Shown here in pieces: positions 48,901 to 58,012 of a stretch of DNA of 64,000 nt. The stretch's first letter is position 1. The number at the start of each line of letters is the position of its first letter. Origin of the DNA: an uncultured Lachnospiraceae bacterium (GTDB lineage: Bacteria > Bacillota > Clostridia > Lachnospirales > Lachnospiraceae); assembly GCA_910578335.1 (NCBI GenBank), contig CAJTPU010000009.1, positions 70,553 to 134,552 of the forward strand, read 5' to 3'. Made by a program: the position numbers and the translations under genes. The notes under the pieces are model-generated. The model did not search any database, was not told where the DNA came from, and saw only the letters and a list, made by a program, of their open reading frames with translations.

Positions 48901-51603
48901 GTGAGTATAGAACATGAAAAGGAAAAAAGCACGCATATTTTTTCCTGCAAAAATCTGGTAGACCGGGAAGAGCTGCAACGCCTGCAGGATAGTATATGCG
49001 CGGCTGCAGGCGTATGCGCGTATGCGGTGGATGCCTTGGGGGAAAGACAGACTACAGTATCAGGAGCGGAAGCGGATATACAAGCTATGCTTCCGTTTCT
49101 GTCAGGGCAGCTTGCGGGACAGGTCCTTTCAAGGGTGAAGGAAGGTTCACTGGAGGAGTGTGCCATAGAGGACACGGAAGCAGCCAATTTGAAGGTGGCG
49201 GCAGTTTCCGTCAGGATAAAAGAAACTACGATACTTTGCTGGATTGTGCTGGGTGCCTTGTCCGGCAAAGAGGAATACGCAAAGACCGGCAGCCGGTTGA
49301 CGGGCGTCTCCCGTTTTTTGACAGAACAGACCTTTTATGAGGTGCTGGATTTGTTTCGGGTGAGCAGCCTGATTTTGCTGCAAAATAAGCTTTCCCGTGT
49401 CAGCGCGGAGGCTGAGAGCTTAAGCAGCCGTTATAAAGAGCAGGAAATGCAGGATTCCCTGGACAGGATAGAAGGGCTGACGAATATTGTCAAGCTTATG
49501 GAAGGGGGCGGTCCTGCCGGCATCATGAAGAAGACGCTTGCCATAGCGGGAGGATATCTGTGCGCGGCGTCCGGCTATGTATGCAGGCTTCACGTGCAGG
49601 AAAAGACGGCGGATATTCTGGCGGAGTGGTATCAGAAGGGTGTTGCGCCTTTTTTTGATAAAGGAGAAGGTCTGGCGGCAGGAACCGCTATGTTTTCGGA
49701 AAAGCCGGTGGTGGCATCCGGCGGCAGGCTGTCAAAAGACGGTTTTGCCATAGACAATCTGCCGCCGGATGCGATAAAGCAGGCAGAGACGGCAGACGGC
49801 AAAGCGGGGGAGTCGGTAGGCGCTTATATGATATTTCCTCTTAGCAGAGGGGAGGAGAGAATGTGCCTCTGCTTTTGCAGGAGAGAGAAGCGGGGAAGCT
49901 TTTCCATGCAGGACGTAAAATTTGTGGCGGATGTGGTGAAGCTTTTACAGGGTATGCTGACCGATACGGGGCAGGAAAAGCGTGCGGCGGGCACAGCCGC
50001 TTTGCTCGCGGACGTTCTTGACAATGTGTGCTGCGGCATTTATGTGGAGGACAAAAAAACAGGCGAAGAGCTTTTTGCCAATCAAAAGTTGAAAGACACG
50101 TTTTCTGCGGAAAGGGAGGGCGGTTCCTTCGAGCAGCTTTTAAAAAGTGCCGGCGAGCACAAGACGGGCGGGCTTTATGAGGTGAATGTCGCTGCAAAAG
50201 AGCGCTGGTACGACCTTTTACATGCGGAGGTCATGTGGGCGGACCAAAGGGAAGCGGTTCTGTATTCTTTCTATGACATTACGGAAAAGAAAATGTATCA
50301 GGAAAGGATAGAGAAGCAGGCGTACACGGATTTTCTGACAGGGCTTTACAACAGAATATGCTGTGAAAGGGATTTGACATGGTATGTGGACGACGCCAAA
50401 AAGCGCGGCGTAAAGGGCGGACTGCTCTACATAGACTTGGACGATTTTAAACATATCAACGACGGGCTGGGGCATCAGTATGGGGATGTGCTGCTCAAGG
50501 AGATTTCCGGCGCCTTATCGCGGATAAATGGAATCCGGACAACCTGTTACCGCATGGGCGGGGATGAATTTGTCATTGTGGTGCCGCCGGAGAGCTTTGC
50601 GGAATTTGAAAAGATTATTGAGGAGATTCAGGCGGTGTTCGCACAGCCGTGGAACCTGCGCAACAGTGAGTATTACTGTACCATGAGTATGGGCGTCGTC
50701 ACATTTCCGGATGACGGCGACAATGTGCAGGAAATTATCAAAAAGGCGGATATCGCCATGTACGAAGCAAAAAACATGGGCAAGAACCGCTATGCGCGTT
50801 ACTCTGACAGCCTGGGCTCTTATTCCGGCAGGCGGCTTGACATGGAAAAGAATATGCGTGATGCCGCGGTGGCGGGCTATGGGGAATTTGAGGTGTATTA
50901 CCAGCCCATCATCGATATTTCGCAGCCGGGTCTTCCCTGTACGGGGGCTGAGGCGCTGATACGCTGGAACAGTACGACGCTGGGGCTTATTTCACCGGCA
51001 GAATTTATCCCGCTTGCGGAGTATCTGGGGCTGATTAATCCCATCGGCAGCCATGTGCTGCAGCAGGCATGCAGAGAGTGCAGAAAATGGAACGAAAACG
51101 GTTTTCCGGGCTATAAGGTCAATGTCAATCTTTCCGTGGTACAGCTCTTACAGCCTGACATTGTGGAAACCATCAGGCAGACGCTTGTGGAGACGGGTGT
51201 GAAGCCCAACAACCTCACCCTTGAGGTGACGGAGAGTCTTGCCATCAATGATATGGAGAGAATGAAGGAAATTCTGACAAACATCAAAGGACTGGGCGTT
51301 AGGATTGCATTGGATGATTTTGGCACCGGGTATTCTTCCTTAAACCATATCAGAGAGATTCCCTTCGACGTCATCAAGGTGGACCAGAGCTTCGTCAGGG
51401 ATTTGGCGGAGGACGCTTATTCCCAGTCTTTTATCAAGATGGTAGCGGAGCTGGCGGAGACTATCGGCGTCAGCATCTGTGTGGAGGGTATTGAAACCAA
51501 GGAGCAGTACAGGGTATTGGAGGGCATGAAGGTCAGGATGGTGCAGGGCTATTATTTTGACCGTCCCATGCCCCGGAAGGACTTTGAGAAAAAATACATG
51601 TGA
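48901..51603 (+). CDS. Diguanylate cyclase/phosphodiesterase (sensor–GGDEF–EAL)
   Basis: About 900 residues. The N-terminal sensory region begins SCKNLVDREELQRLQDSICAAAG, resembling PocR-like ligand-binding domains, followed by a GAF-like segment and a PAS-like segment. The GGDEF domain has an intact RMGGDEFVIVV but no RxxD inhibitory site at the expected distance. The EAL domain keeps EALIRW, NVNLS, LEVTES, ALDDFGTGYSS and EGIET, so both activities are possible. Two GTG starts are plausible: 48901 (GGAGGAGAAGG) and 48859 (GCGGAGG). No signal peptide or membrane helix is seen, so it should sense a cytoplasmic cue. Confidence 0.9.
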   Translation: MSIEHEKEKSTHIFSCKNLVDREELQRLQDSICAAAGVCAYAVDALGERQTTVSGAEADIQAMLPFLSGQLAGQVLSRVKEGSLEECAIEDTEAANLKVAAVSVRIKETTILCWIVLGALSGKEEYAKTGSRLTGVSRFLTEQTFYEVLDLFRVSSLILLQNKLSRVSAEAESLSSRYKEQEMQDSLDRIEGLTNIVKLMEGGGPAGIMKKTLAIAGGYLCAASGYVCRLHVQEKTADILAEWYQKGVAPFFDKGEGLAAGTAMFSEKPVVASGGRLSKDGFAIDNLPPDAIKQAETADGKAGESVGAYMIFPLSRGEERMCLCFCRREKRGSFSMQDVKFVADVVKLLQGMLTDTGQEKRAAGTAALLADVLDNVCCGIYVEDKKTGEELFANQKLKDTFSAEREGGSFEQLLKSAGEHKTGGLYEVNVAAKERWYDLLHAEVMWADQREAVLYSFYDITEKKMYQERIEKQAYTDFLTGLYNRICCERDLTWYVDDAKKRGVKGGLLYIDLDDFKHINDGLGHQYGDVLLKEISGALSRINGIRTTCYRMGGDEFVIVVPPESFAEFEKIIEEIQAVFAQPWNLRNSEYYCTMSMGVVTFPDDGDNVQEIIKKADIAMYEAKNMGKNRYARYSDSLGSYSGRRLDMEKNMRDAAVAGYGEFEVYYQPIIDISQPGLPCTGAEALIRWNSTTLGLISPAEFIPLAEYLGLINPIGSHVLQQACRECRKWNENGFPGYKVNVNLSVVQLLQPDIVETIRQTLVETGVKPNNLTLEVTESLAINDMERMKEILTNIKGLGVRIALDDFGTGYSSLNHIREIPFDVIKVDQSFVRDLAEDAYSQSFIKMVAELAETIGVSICVEGIETKEQYRVLEGMKVRMVQGYYFDRPMPRKDFEKKYM

Positions 51604-51636
51604 GCAGGCAAAAGCCGCCTGCGGCAAGGAGGAAAA

Positions 51637-52344
51637 ATGGTATCATTGGAGCAGGAATTAAAGGAGAACAGTTATCCCGGCAGGGGTATCGTTATCGGCA
51701 GGTCAAAGGATGGCAGGTATGCGGTAACTGCGTATTTTATCATGGGGCGCAGCTTAAACAGCCGCAACCGTATTTTTGTAGAAGAGCAGGAGGGAATCCG
51801 CACGCAGGCGTTCGACCCTTCCAAGTTAGAGGACCCCAGCCTGATTATCTATGCGCCGGTGCGTGTTTTGGGGAACAGCACGATAGTGACAAACGGCGAC
51901 CAGACCGATACGGTTTACGAGGGCTTTGAAAAGGGGATGACCTTTGAGCAGGCATTAAGAAGCCGTGAGTTTGAGCCGGATGCGCCCAATTATACGCCGC
52001 GTATTTCCGGCGTCCTGCAGGTAGAAAACGGCATATTCCACTATACCATGTCCATCTTAAAGAGCAATGACGGCGACGGCTCTTCCTGTCTGCGCCATAC
52101 CTTCGACTACGAGAATCCGGCGGCGGGTGAGGGTCATTTTATCCACACCTACATGCACGACGGTACTCCTCTCCCCAGCTTTTCGGGCGAGCCTAAGAAA
52201 GTAGCAATACCGGACGATATGGATGCCTTCACCGAAATGCTCTGGAGCAGCTTAAACGAGGAGAATAAGGTGTCGCTCTTCGTGCGCTACATCGACATTT
52301 CCACGGGAGAGTATCGGACAAAGATTATCAACAAAAATCAGTAA
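51637..52344 (+). CDS. purO: IMP cyclohydrolase, archaeal (PurO) type
   Basis: 235 residues. Closes the ring of FAICAR to IMP. The NTN-like fold is indicated by NSYPGRGIVIGRSKDGRYAVTAYFIMGRSLNSRNR, IYAPVRVLGNSTIVTNGDQTD and NYTPRISGVL. Many Clostridia use this PurO protein with a separate formyltransferase instead of bifunctional PurH. It lies 33 bp after the c-di-GMP gene and 405 bp before the formyltransferase, with a large repeat element in between. AAGGAGG precedes the ATG. Confidence 0.93.
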   Translation: MVSLEQELKENSYPGRGIVIGRSKDGRYAVTAYFIMGRSLNSRNRIFVEEQEGIRTQAFDPSKLEDPSLIIYAPVRVLGNSTIVTNGDQTDTVYEGFEKGMTFEQALRSREFEPDAPNYTPRISGVLQVENGIFHYTMSILKSNDGDGSSCLRHTFDYENPAAGEGHFIHTYMHDGTPLPSFSGEPKKVAIPDDMDAFTEMLWSSLNEENKVSLFVRYIDISTGEYRTKIINKNQ

Positions 52345-52484
52345 GCCACATAACAGCGAAGTATTTTCTGCGAGTGACGGAAATATTCAATATAGACAAA
52401 AACGGGCTCCGAAGCGTGGCAAAGAGGTTCTGCAAACGCCTATTACGGTTTTGCGTAACTGAGAAACTTATATTTGCCGGTACC

Positions 52485-52641
52485 GAATTGTGCAACTTGT
52501 ATATTCTATAAGCAGACCCTTGCCAGCCGTCGGTACCAAAGTCATGCAGGCATGACTTGCGAGGTATTTTCGAGCTTAGTACCGTTACGGCTGGCTTGGA
52601 GCGAGAGCGCGTCTGCGTTAGAATATACAAGTTGCACAATG
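52485..52641. repeat. Large nested palindromic repeat, copy 2
   Basis: The outer arms ATTGTGCAACTTGTATATT / AATATACAAGTTGCACAAT enclose CAGACC / GTCTG, then a stem GCCAGCCGT / ACGGCTGGC with GGTAC / GTACC, and the loop GCGAGGTATTTTCGAGCTTA. A small extra hairpin (AAGTCATGC / GCATGACTT) is unique to this copy. The conserved loop and arms match copy 1 (1954–2176) in opposite orientation. The middle stem has a different sequence but remains paired. It lies within the purO–purH intergenic region. Confidence 0.75.
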
Positions 52642-52699
52642 ACACTGGCACAATGACACTGGCACAATGACACTGGCACAATGACACTAGCACAATGAC
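52634..52699 (+). repeat. 14-bp tandem repeat (4.7 copies)
   Basis: The unit GCACAATGACACTG occurs four times from 52634 (the last with G to A), plus a ten-base partial copy. It begins in the outer arm of the palindromic repeat. Copy 1 of the palindrome has only one such unit at the equivalent end, so the array is an expansion of the element tip. Confidence 0.9.
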
Positions 52700-52749
52700 T
52701 GACTTTCACATTGCCTAAACAAAAACGAAAAGAGTAAGGAGAAAAGAAC

Positions 52750-53928
52750 ATGAACGAAATTGAACTGAAATACGGCTGTAATCCCAATCAGAAGCCGTCC
52801 CGCATTTATATGGAGGATGGAAGCGCGCTTCCGGTTACGGTTTTAAACGGAAAGCCCGGATACATTAATTTTCTGGACGCTTTTAATGGCTGGCAGCTTG
52901 TAAAGGAGTTAAAGGCGGCGTCAGGACTTCCGGCGGCGGCTTCCTTTAAGCATGTATCCCCTGCAGGCGCCGCGGTAGGGCTGCCTTTGACAGAGACGCT
53001 GGCAAAGATTTACTGGGTGGATGATTTGGGAGAGCTTTCTCCGCTTGCCTGTGCCTATGCAAGAGCGCGCGGCGCGGACAGAATGTCCTCCTTTGGAGAT
53101 TTTATTGCGCTCTCCGATGTGTGTGATGCGGATACGGCACGCCTGATTAAGAGGGAGGTGTCCGACGGCGTGATTGCCCCGGGCTACACGGACGAGGCGC
53201 TTGCGCTTCTTACGGCAAAAAAGAAAGGCGCATATAATATTATACAGATTGACGAGGCTTATGTGCCGGCTCCCGTGGAGAAAAAGCAGGTATACGGCAT
53301 CACCTTTGAGCAGGGCAGGAACGAGCTTGCCATTGACGATGCGCTGCTTGGCAATGTTGTCACGAAAAATAAGGACATTCCGGCACAGGCGCTGATGGAT
53401 ATGAAGATTGCGCTGATTACGTTAAAGTATACCCAGTCCAATTCCGTCTGCTATGTGAAGGACGGACAGGCAATCGGCATCGGCGCCGGGCAGCAGTCCC
53501 GTGTACATTGTACAAGGCTGGCGGGACAGAAGGCGGACAACTGGTTTTTGCGTCAGTCGCCGCAGGTGCTCTCGCTGCAGTTTGCGGACGGTCTGGGAAG
53601 GGCTGACAGAGACAATGCCATCGACAATTACATCGGAGACGAGTATATGGATGTACTTGCAGAGGGCGCATGGCAGCGCGTGTTCAAGGAGAAGCCCCCT
53701 GTGTTTACCGCAGAGGAGAAGCGGGCATGGCTTGACAAGATGCAGGATGTGACGCTTGGCTCGGATGCGTTCTTCCCGTTCTCCGACAATGTGGAGCGGG
53801 CGAGAAAGAGCGGGGTAAAATACATAGCGCAGCCGGGCGGTTCCGTGCGGGATGATTTGGTGATTGCATGCTGCGACAAGTACGATATGGCGATGGCGTT
53901 TACCGGAATCCGGTTGTTCCATCATTAA
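52750..53928 (+). CDS. purH: AICAR formyltransferase (PurH without MGS domain)
   Basis: 392 residues. Transfers a formyl group from 10-formyl-tetrahydrofolate to AICAR. The catalytic Lys–His is in SFKHVSPAGAAVG, and IGIGAGQQSRVHCTRLAG and DAFFPFSDNVE are typical. The N-terminal IMP-cyclohydrolase (MGS) domain is absent, and that step is supplied by purO upstream. AAGGAGAAAA precedes the ATG. It lies 18 bp before the DHH phosphoesterase gene, suggesting read-through. Confidence 0.95.
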   Translation: MNEIELKYGCNPNQKPSRIYMEDGSALPVTVLNGKPGYINFLDAFNGWQLVKELKAASGLPAAASFKHVSPAGAAVGLPLTETLAKIYWVDDLGELSPLACAYARARGADRMSSFGDFIALSDVCDADTARLIKREVSDGVIAPGYTDEALALLTAKKKGAYNIIQIDEAYVPAPVEKKQVYGITFEQGRNELAIDDALLGNVVTKNKDIPAQALMDMKIALITLKYTQSNSVCYVKDGQAIGIGAGQQSRVHCTRLAGQKADNWFLRQSPQVLSLQFADGLGRADRDNAIDNYIGDEYMDVLAEGAWQRVFKEKPPVFTAEEKRAWLDKMQDVTLGSDAFFPFSDNVERARKSGVKYIAQPGGSVRDDLVIACCDKYDMAMAFTGIRLFHH

Positions 53929-53946
53929 AAAAGTAAGGGGCGGGTT

Positions 53947-55488
53947 ATGACATTACAGGAGTTAGACAGATTTCAACTGATAACGATACAATGCCACGAC
54001 AATCCCGATGCCGATGCGCTGGCGTCCGGTTACGGGCTGTATTGTTATTTTAAGGAGCAGGGAAAAAATGTCCGGCTGGTTTACAGCGGCAGAAATAAAA
54101 TACAGAAGTCCAATCTGGTGCTGATGGTGGAAAAGCTTGGCATTCCTGTGGAGTATATCAGGGCGGAGGCTAATGCAAAGCTGCATGTGGAGGGACTTCT
54201 GCTTACGGTGGACTGCCAGTACGGGGCGGGCAATGTGTCGGGAATTACCGGAGATGAGATTGCCATTATCGACCATCATCAGGTGGAGATTACGGATGTG
54301 CCCTTAAGCATTATCCATTCGGGGCTGGGAAGCTGTTCCACGCTTGTGTGGAAGCTTTTGGAGGATGCCGGCTTTACCGTGCAGGATGACAATGGTCTGG
54401 GGACGGCGCTGTATTATGGTCTGTATACGGATACCAACCAGTTCTCAGAGCTTTATAACCCGTTAGATATGGATATGCGGGAGGCGATTCCCTATGACAA
54501 ATCGCTGATTACGCTGTTCCGCAACTCCAATCTTTCCTTAAAGGAGCTGGAAATAGCGGGTATTGCCATGATACGCTATAGCTACAATGATGATTATGAG
54601 TTTGCGGTGATAAAGGCGCAGCCCTGCGACCCCAATATACTTGGGCTTATCAGCGACTTTCTGCTGCAGGTGGACATTATTAAGTCCTGTCTGGTGTTCA
54701 ATGAGACGGGGGACGGTTATAAGCTGTCGGTGAGAAGCTGCATCAAGGAGGTAAATGCGAGCGAGCTTGCGGCGTATCTCACCGAAAATATTGGTTCCGG
54801 CGGCGGACATTATGAGAAAGCGGGCGGCTTTGTCAGTATGAAGCTGTATGAGGAGAATTATCCGACCCTCCATGCAGAGGCTTATTTTAACAACCGCATG
54901 ACGCAGTATTTTGACAGTTTTTCGATTATTTATGCCAAGGATTATGAGGCGGATATCAGTACCATGAAGATTTACCGGAAGCGGAAAATTCCTGTCGGTT
55001 TTGTCAGGGCGGCGCAGGTTCTGCCTGTGGGGATGCCTATCACCATCAGAACCTTAGAGGGCGATATCAATCTGACGGTGGAGGAGGATTTGTATATTAT
55101 TATCGGAATCAAAGGGGAGGTTTACCCCAACCGCAGGGCGAAGTTTGAACAGTCCTATCAGGAGCTGCAGCAGGCATACACGCAAAGCGAGTACAGCGCA
55201 AGCTCGGAATATGTGCCGATGATAAAAAACAGGGCGGACGGGAAAAATCTGGTGCTTACCGATTACGCCGAGATGTGTGTGCCCACGGGTGAGGTACAGA
55301 TTTATGCACGCCCGCTCACAAAGGGCGTGAAGGTATTTACGGCGTGGGACAGGGAAAAATATATGCTGGGGCGCGAGGGGGATTATCTGGCTGTCCGCTG
55401 TAACGACCTGCATGATGTGTATGTGGTGGAGAAGGATATTTTTGCAAAAACCTACGACGAGGTTGCAATTGCAGCGGAGGGTGTATAA
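53947..55488 (+). CDS. DHH-family phosphoesterase with C-terminal extension
   Basis: 513 residues. The N-terminal DHH domain has HDNPDADALASGYGL and the signature IIDHHQVEI; the DHHA1-type glycine-rich end is at NIGSGGGHYEKAGGF. This is the NrnA-like core that hydrolyses nanoRNA, pAp or linear dinucleotides. About 180 further residues follow, with REGDYLAVRCNDLHDVYVVEKDIFAKTYDE, reminiscent of PGDYG proteins. It overlaps the TIR gene by one base (TAATG), so the two are coupled. The extension and the partner suggest a specialised nucleotide substrate; none is shown. Confidence 0.85.
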   Translation: MTLQELDRFQLITIQCHDNPDADALASGYGLYCYFKEQGKNVRLVYSGRNKIQKSNLVLMVEKLGIPVEYIRAEANAKLHVEGLLLTVDCQYGAGNVSGITGDEIAIIDHHQVEITDVPLSIIHSGLGSCSTLVWKLLEDAGFTVQDDNGLGTALYYGLYTDTNQFSELYNPLDMDMREAIPYDKSLITLFRNSNLSLKELEIAGIAMIRYSYNDDYEFAVIKAQPCDPNILGLISDFLLQVDIIKSCLVFNETGDGYKLSVRSCIKEVNASELAAYLTENIGSGGGHYEKAGGFVSMKLYEENYPTLHAEAYFNNRMTQYFDSFSIIYAKDYEADISTMKIYRKRKIPVGFVRAAQVLPVGMPITIRTLEGDINLTVEEDLYIIIGIKGEVYPNRRAKFEQSYQELQQAYTQSEYSASSEYVPMIKNRADGKNLVLTDYAEMCVPTGEVQIYARPLTKGVKVFTAWDREKYMLGREGDYLAVRCNDLHDVYVVEKDIFAKTYDEVAIAAEGV

Positions 55489-57974
55489 TGGGGAAAGAGA
55501 CGGAGAAAAAGTATACCTATGATGCCTTTATCAGTTACAGACACAGTGAGCTTGATAAATTTGTGGCTGAGACTCTGCACAAGCAGTTGGAGGCGTTCCG
55601 GCTGCCGGGCAATGTGTCCAGAAAAATAGGGCGCAAAAAAATAGAGCGCGTATTCCGTGACAAGGATGAGCTGCCCCTTACCAGCAATTTGGAGGACCCG
55701 ATTATGCGTGCGCTTGCGGAATCAGAGTTTCTGATTGTTATCTGTTCGCCCCGCCTTAAGGAGTCCTTGTGGTGCAAAAAGGAAATAGAGACCTTTATCC
55801 GCCTGCACGGGCGGGAGAAGGTGTTTGCCGTTCTGATAGAGGGGGAGCCGGAGGATTCGTTTCCGGAAGAGCTCCTTTTTGCGGAAGAAACGGTAGAAAA
55901 GCCGGACGGCACGACGGAAATTGTGAAAAAGCCCATGGAGCCGCTGGCGGCGGATATCCGCGGAAAAAATAAGCATGAGATGCAGAAAGCAATGCGGACG
56001 GAGATTCTGCGGCTGATAGCGCCTATGTTTTCCCTGACCTATGACGACCTGCGCCAGAGGCACAGAGAGCGGAAAATGCGCCGGATACTGCTGATATCCC
56101 TGACGGGCGCGGCGGTATGCTTTGCTTTTGGGATAGTCAGTACGACAATGCTCTTGCGGATACAGGAGCAGAAGGAGCAGATACAGGCGCAGAGCGCCGA
56201 AATCAAAGCGCAGAGCGCAGAAATAGGGGTGCAGAACCGGAATCTTTTAACTTATCAGGCTATCAGCCTTGCCGAGGAGGCACTGCGCCGGTTGGAAAAC
56301 GGGGACAGGATAGGCGCCATTGAGACGGCAAGGCTGGCGCTGACCTCATATAACGGTCACGAGATGCTCTACACCGAGGAGGCGCAGTATGCCCTGACGG
56401 AAGCGCTGCATGTTTATGACGGCGGCAGCAAGATAAAGCCAAGCTACCAGATGGAGACGGCGGGCGTTATTGACAGGATGCTGGTATCTGCGGACAGAAA
56501 AATCATATTGACGCTCGACCAGTCTGAGAGGCTGACTCTCTGGGACGCGGCATCGGGAACGATAATCGATACGATTCAGGATGTTACATCTTCCATTTCG
56601 TCAGAGTCAGTCTGTGCATTTTTGGGAAATGACCGGATTGTGTATATCTCTGAAGGGAGGGGAACTGTAGTTTACGACATTGCCTCAAAGAAAGAAGCAG
56701 CCGTGCTGGAGGAAAACTTTGTGCTTGGAGTGCATACGGACAAGGAGGGAAAGTATCTTGCCGTCAGGGGGCAGCGCGGGCTCCACATATATGATGCTGC
56801 CTCGTTAAAGCTGCTCTATGAATATACGGCAAAGGAGGAAAGAAGTCTGGGAAACAGGATGGTTTTCTGTGAGGATTACCTTGTTTTTCTGGAGCAGCAG
56901 CCGGCGGAGAATGCGACCTACTGGGAAAATGAAGGGTTCCTGTATACATGGAACCTTTTGGACAATGTTGTTTCAGCGCCCACCGAGGTTGGTCTGGGCG
57001 GCAGTCTTAAAGCGCAGGCAAAGGATGGCATAGCGTATATAACCTTAAATTACGGAAGTGATAATTACAGGAGCTCCAGTACGGTTTTAAGGGCGTATGA
57101 CCTCGCCGGGGGCAAGGTTTTGTGGAGCAGGGAATATCAGGATTTTTCTGTGGATTTTATACAGCGGCCTTATGCGGAAGGGGCGCATTATCTGATGCTT
57201 GCCTCCGACTATGAAATTGTGCTGGTAGACATGGAGGACGGTTCGGAATATACGGAATTTGTGTTGAGCAGTCCTGCAGTGGGCGGCGCCGTATTCGGCA
57301 GTCTGGACAGGTTTATGCTGTTCACGAGAAATGGCGAATATCACATCATTATGGTGGAGGAAAAACAAGACTATATTATGACGAGTGTGTTTATGTGCCA
57401 CTCACAGAATGTAATGAATTGCGACCTGCTGGATGCCGCTTATCTGATTCTGCCTTATCAGGACAACCATGCCACGGTATATACGTACAGTGAAGGAGAG
57501 GACAGGGAGGAATACAGCGGGGAGATAACGATTCCGGAGACTGTCAGCCTGTCCTACACGGAGGCGGTAGACCATGCGAAGGAGAAGGGACTTGCGCAGG
57601 CAGATATGGTAAGCAGCATGTTTTATAACACGGATGAAAGCCTGCTGTTTGTCTTTTATAAGGACAGCGCGCTGGAAGTCTACAATACGGCGGATATGAG
57701 CCTGCAAAACCGTATCGAGGGCATTTCTTCCGTCAGTCTCAACACCTTTTTCGGGACGGACAAGGATGGCAATTTATTTATCGGCGGAAGCGGAAGCGAC
57801 GGCTATATGCTGAATGCGGACGGTAAGATGCTCGCCAAGATTGAAAATCTTGTAGGCGTGGAACAGGGCGGAGGCAGGCTGTTTACAGGGCGGATTGGAG
57901 AGAAGACATATGTATGTCCGATTTATTCGCTGGAAGAACTGCTTGCTAAGGCAGAGGCATATGTGTTAAGATAA
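55488..57974 (+). CDS. TIR–membrane–propeller protein
   Basis: 828 residues. TIR domain at about 8–130: YDAFISYRHSELDKFVAETL, FRDKDELPLTSNLEDPI and SPRLKESLWCKKEIETF, the last containing the W-C-x-x-E position that holds the catalytic Glu of NAD-cleaving TIR domains. One membrane helix (about 199–221) and a coiled coil with AQSAEIK repeats follow. From about 320 onward WD/PQQ-like strands form a propeller, probably on the other side of the membrane. An intact TIR plus a membrane helix suggests a signal-to-NAD or scaffold role. Co-translation with the DHH phosphoesterase is notable. Confidence 0.85.
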   Translation: MGKETEKKYTYDAFISYRHSELDKFVAETLHKQLEAFRLPGNVSRKIGRKKIERVFRDKDELPLTSNLEDPIMRALAESEFLIVICSPRLKESLWCKKEIETFIRLHGREKVFAVLIEGEPEDSFPEELLFAEETVEKPDGTTEIVKKPMEPLAADIRGKNKHEMQKAMRTEILRLIAPMFSLTYDDLRQRHRERKMRRILLISLTGAAVCFAFGIVSTTMLLRIQEQKEQIQAQSAEIKAQSAEIGVQNRNLLTYQAISLAEEALRRLENGDRIGAIETARLALTSYNGHEMLYTEEAQYALTEALHVYDGGSKIKPSYQMETAGVIDRMLVSADRKIILTLDQSERLTLWDAASGTIIDTIQDVTSSISSESVCAFLGNDRIVYISEGRGTVVYDIASKKEAAVLEENFVLGVHTDKEGKYLAVRGQRGLHIYDAASLKLLYEYTAKEERSLGNRMVFCEDYLVFLEQQPAENATYWENEGFLYTWNLLDNVVSAPTEVGLGGSLKAQAKDGIAYITLNYGSDNYRSSSTVLRAYDLAGGKVLWSREYQDFSVDFIQRPYAEGAHYLMLASDYEIVLVDMEDGSEYTEFVLSSPAVGGAVFGSLDRFMLFTRNGEYHIIMVEEKQDYIMTSVFMCHSQNVMNCDLLDAAYLILPYQDNHATVYTYSEGEDREEYSGEITIPETVSLSYTEAVDHAKEKGLAQADMVSSMFYNTDESLLFVFYKDSALEVYNTADMSLQNRIEGISSVSLNTFFGTDKDGNLFIGGSGSDGYMLNADGKMLAKIENLVGVEQGGGRLFTGRIGEKTYVCPIYSLEELLAKAEAYVLR

Positions 57975-58012
57975 AAACAGTATGGCATAGAGAAGTGAGA
58001 GGTCAGACGATT

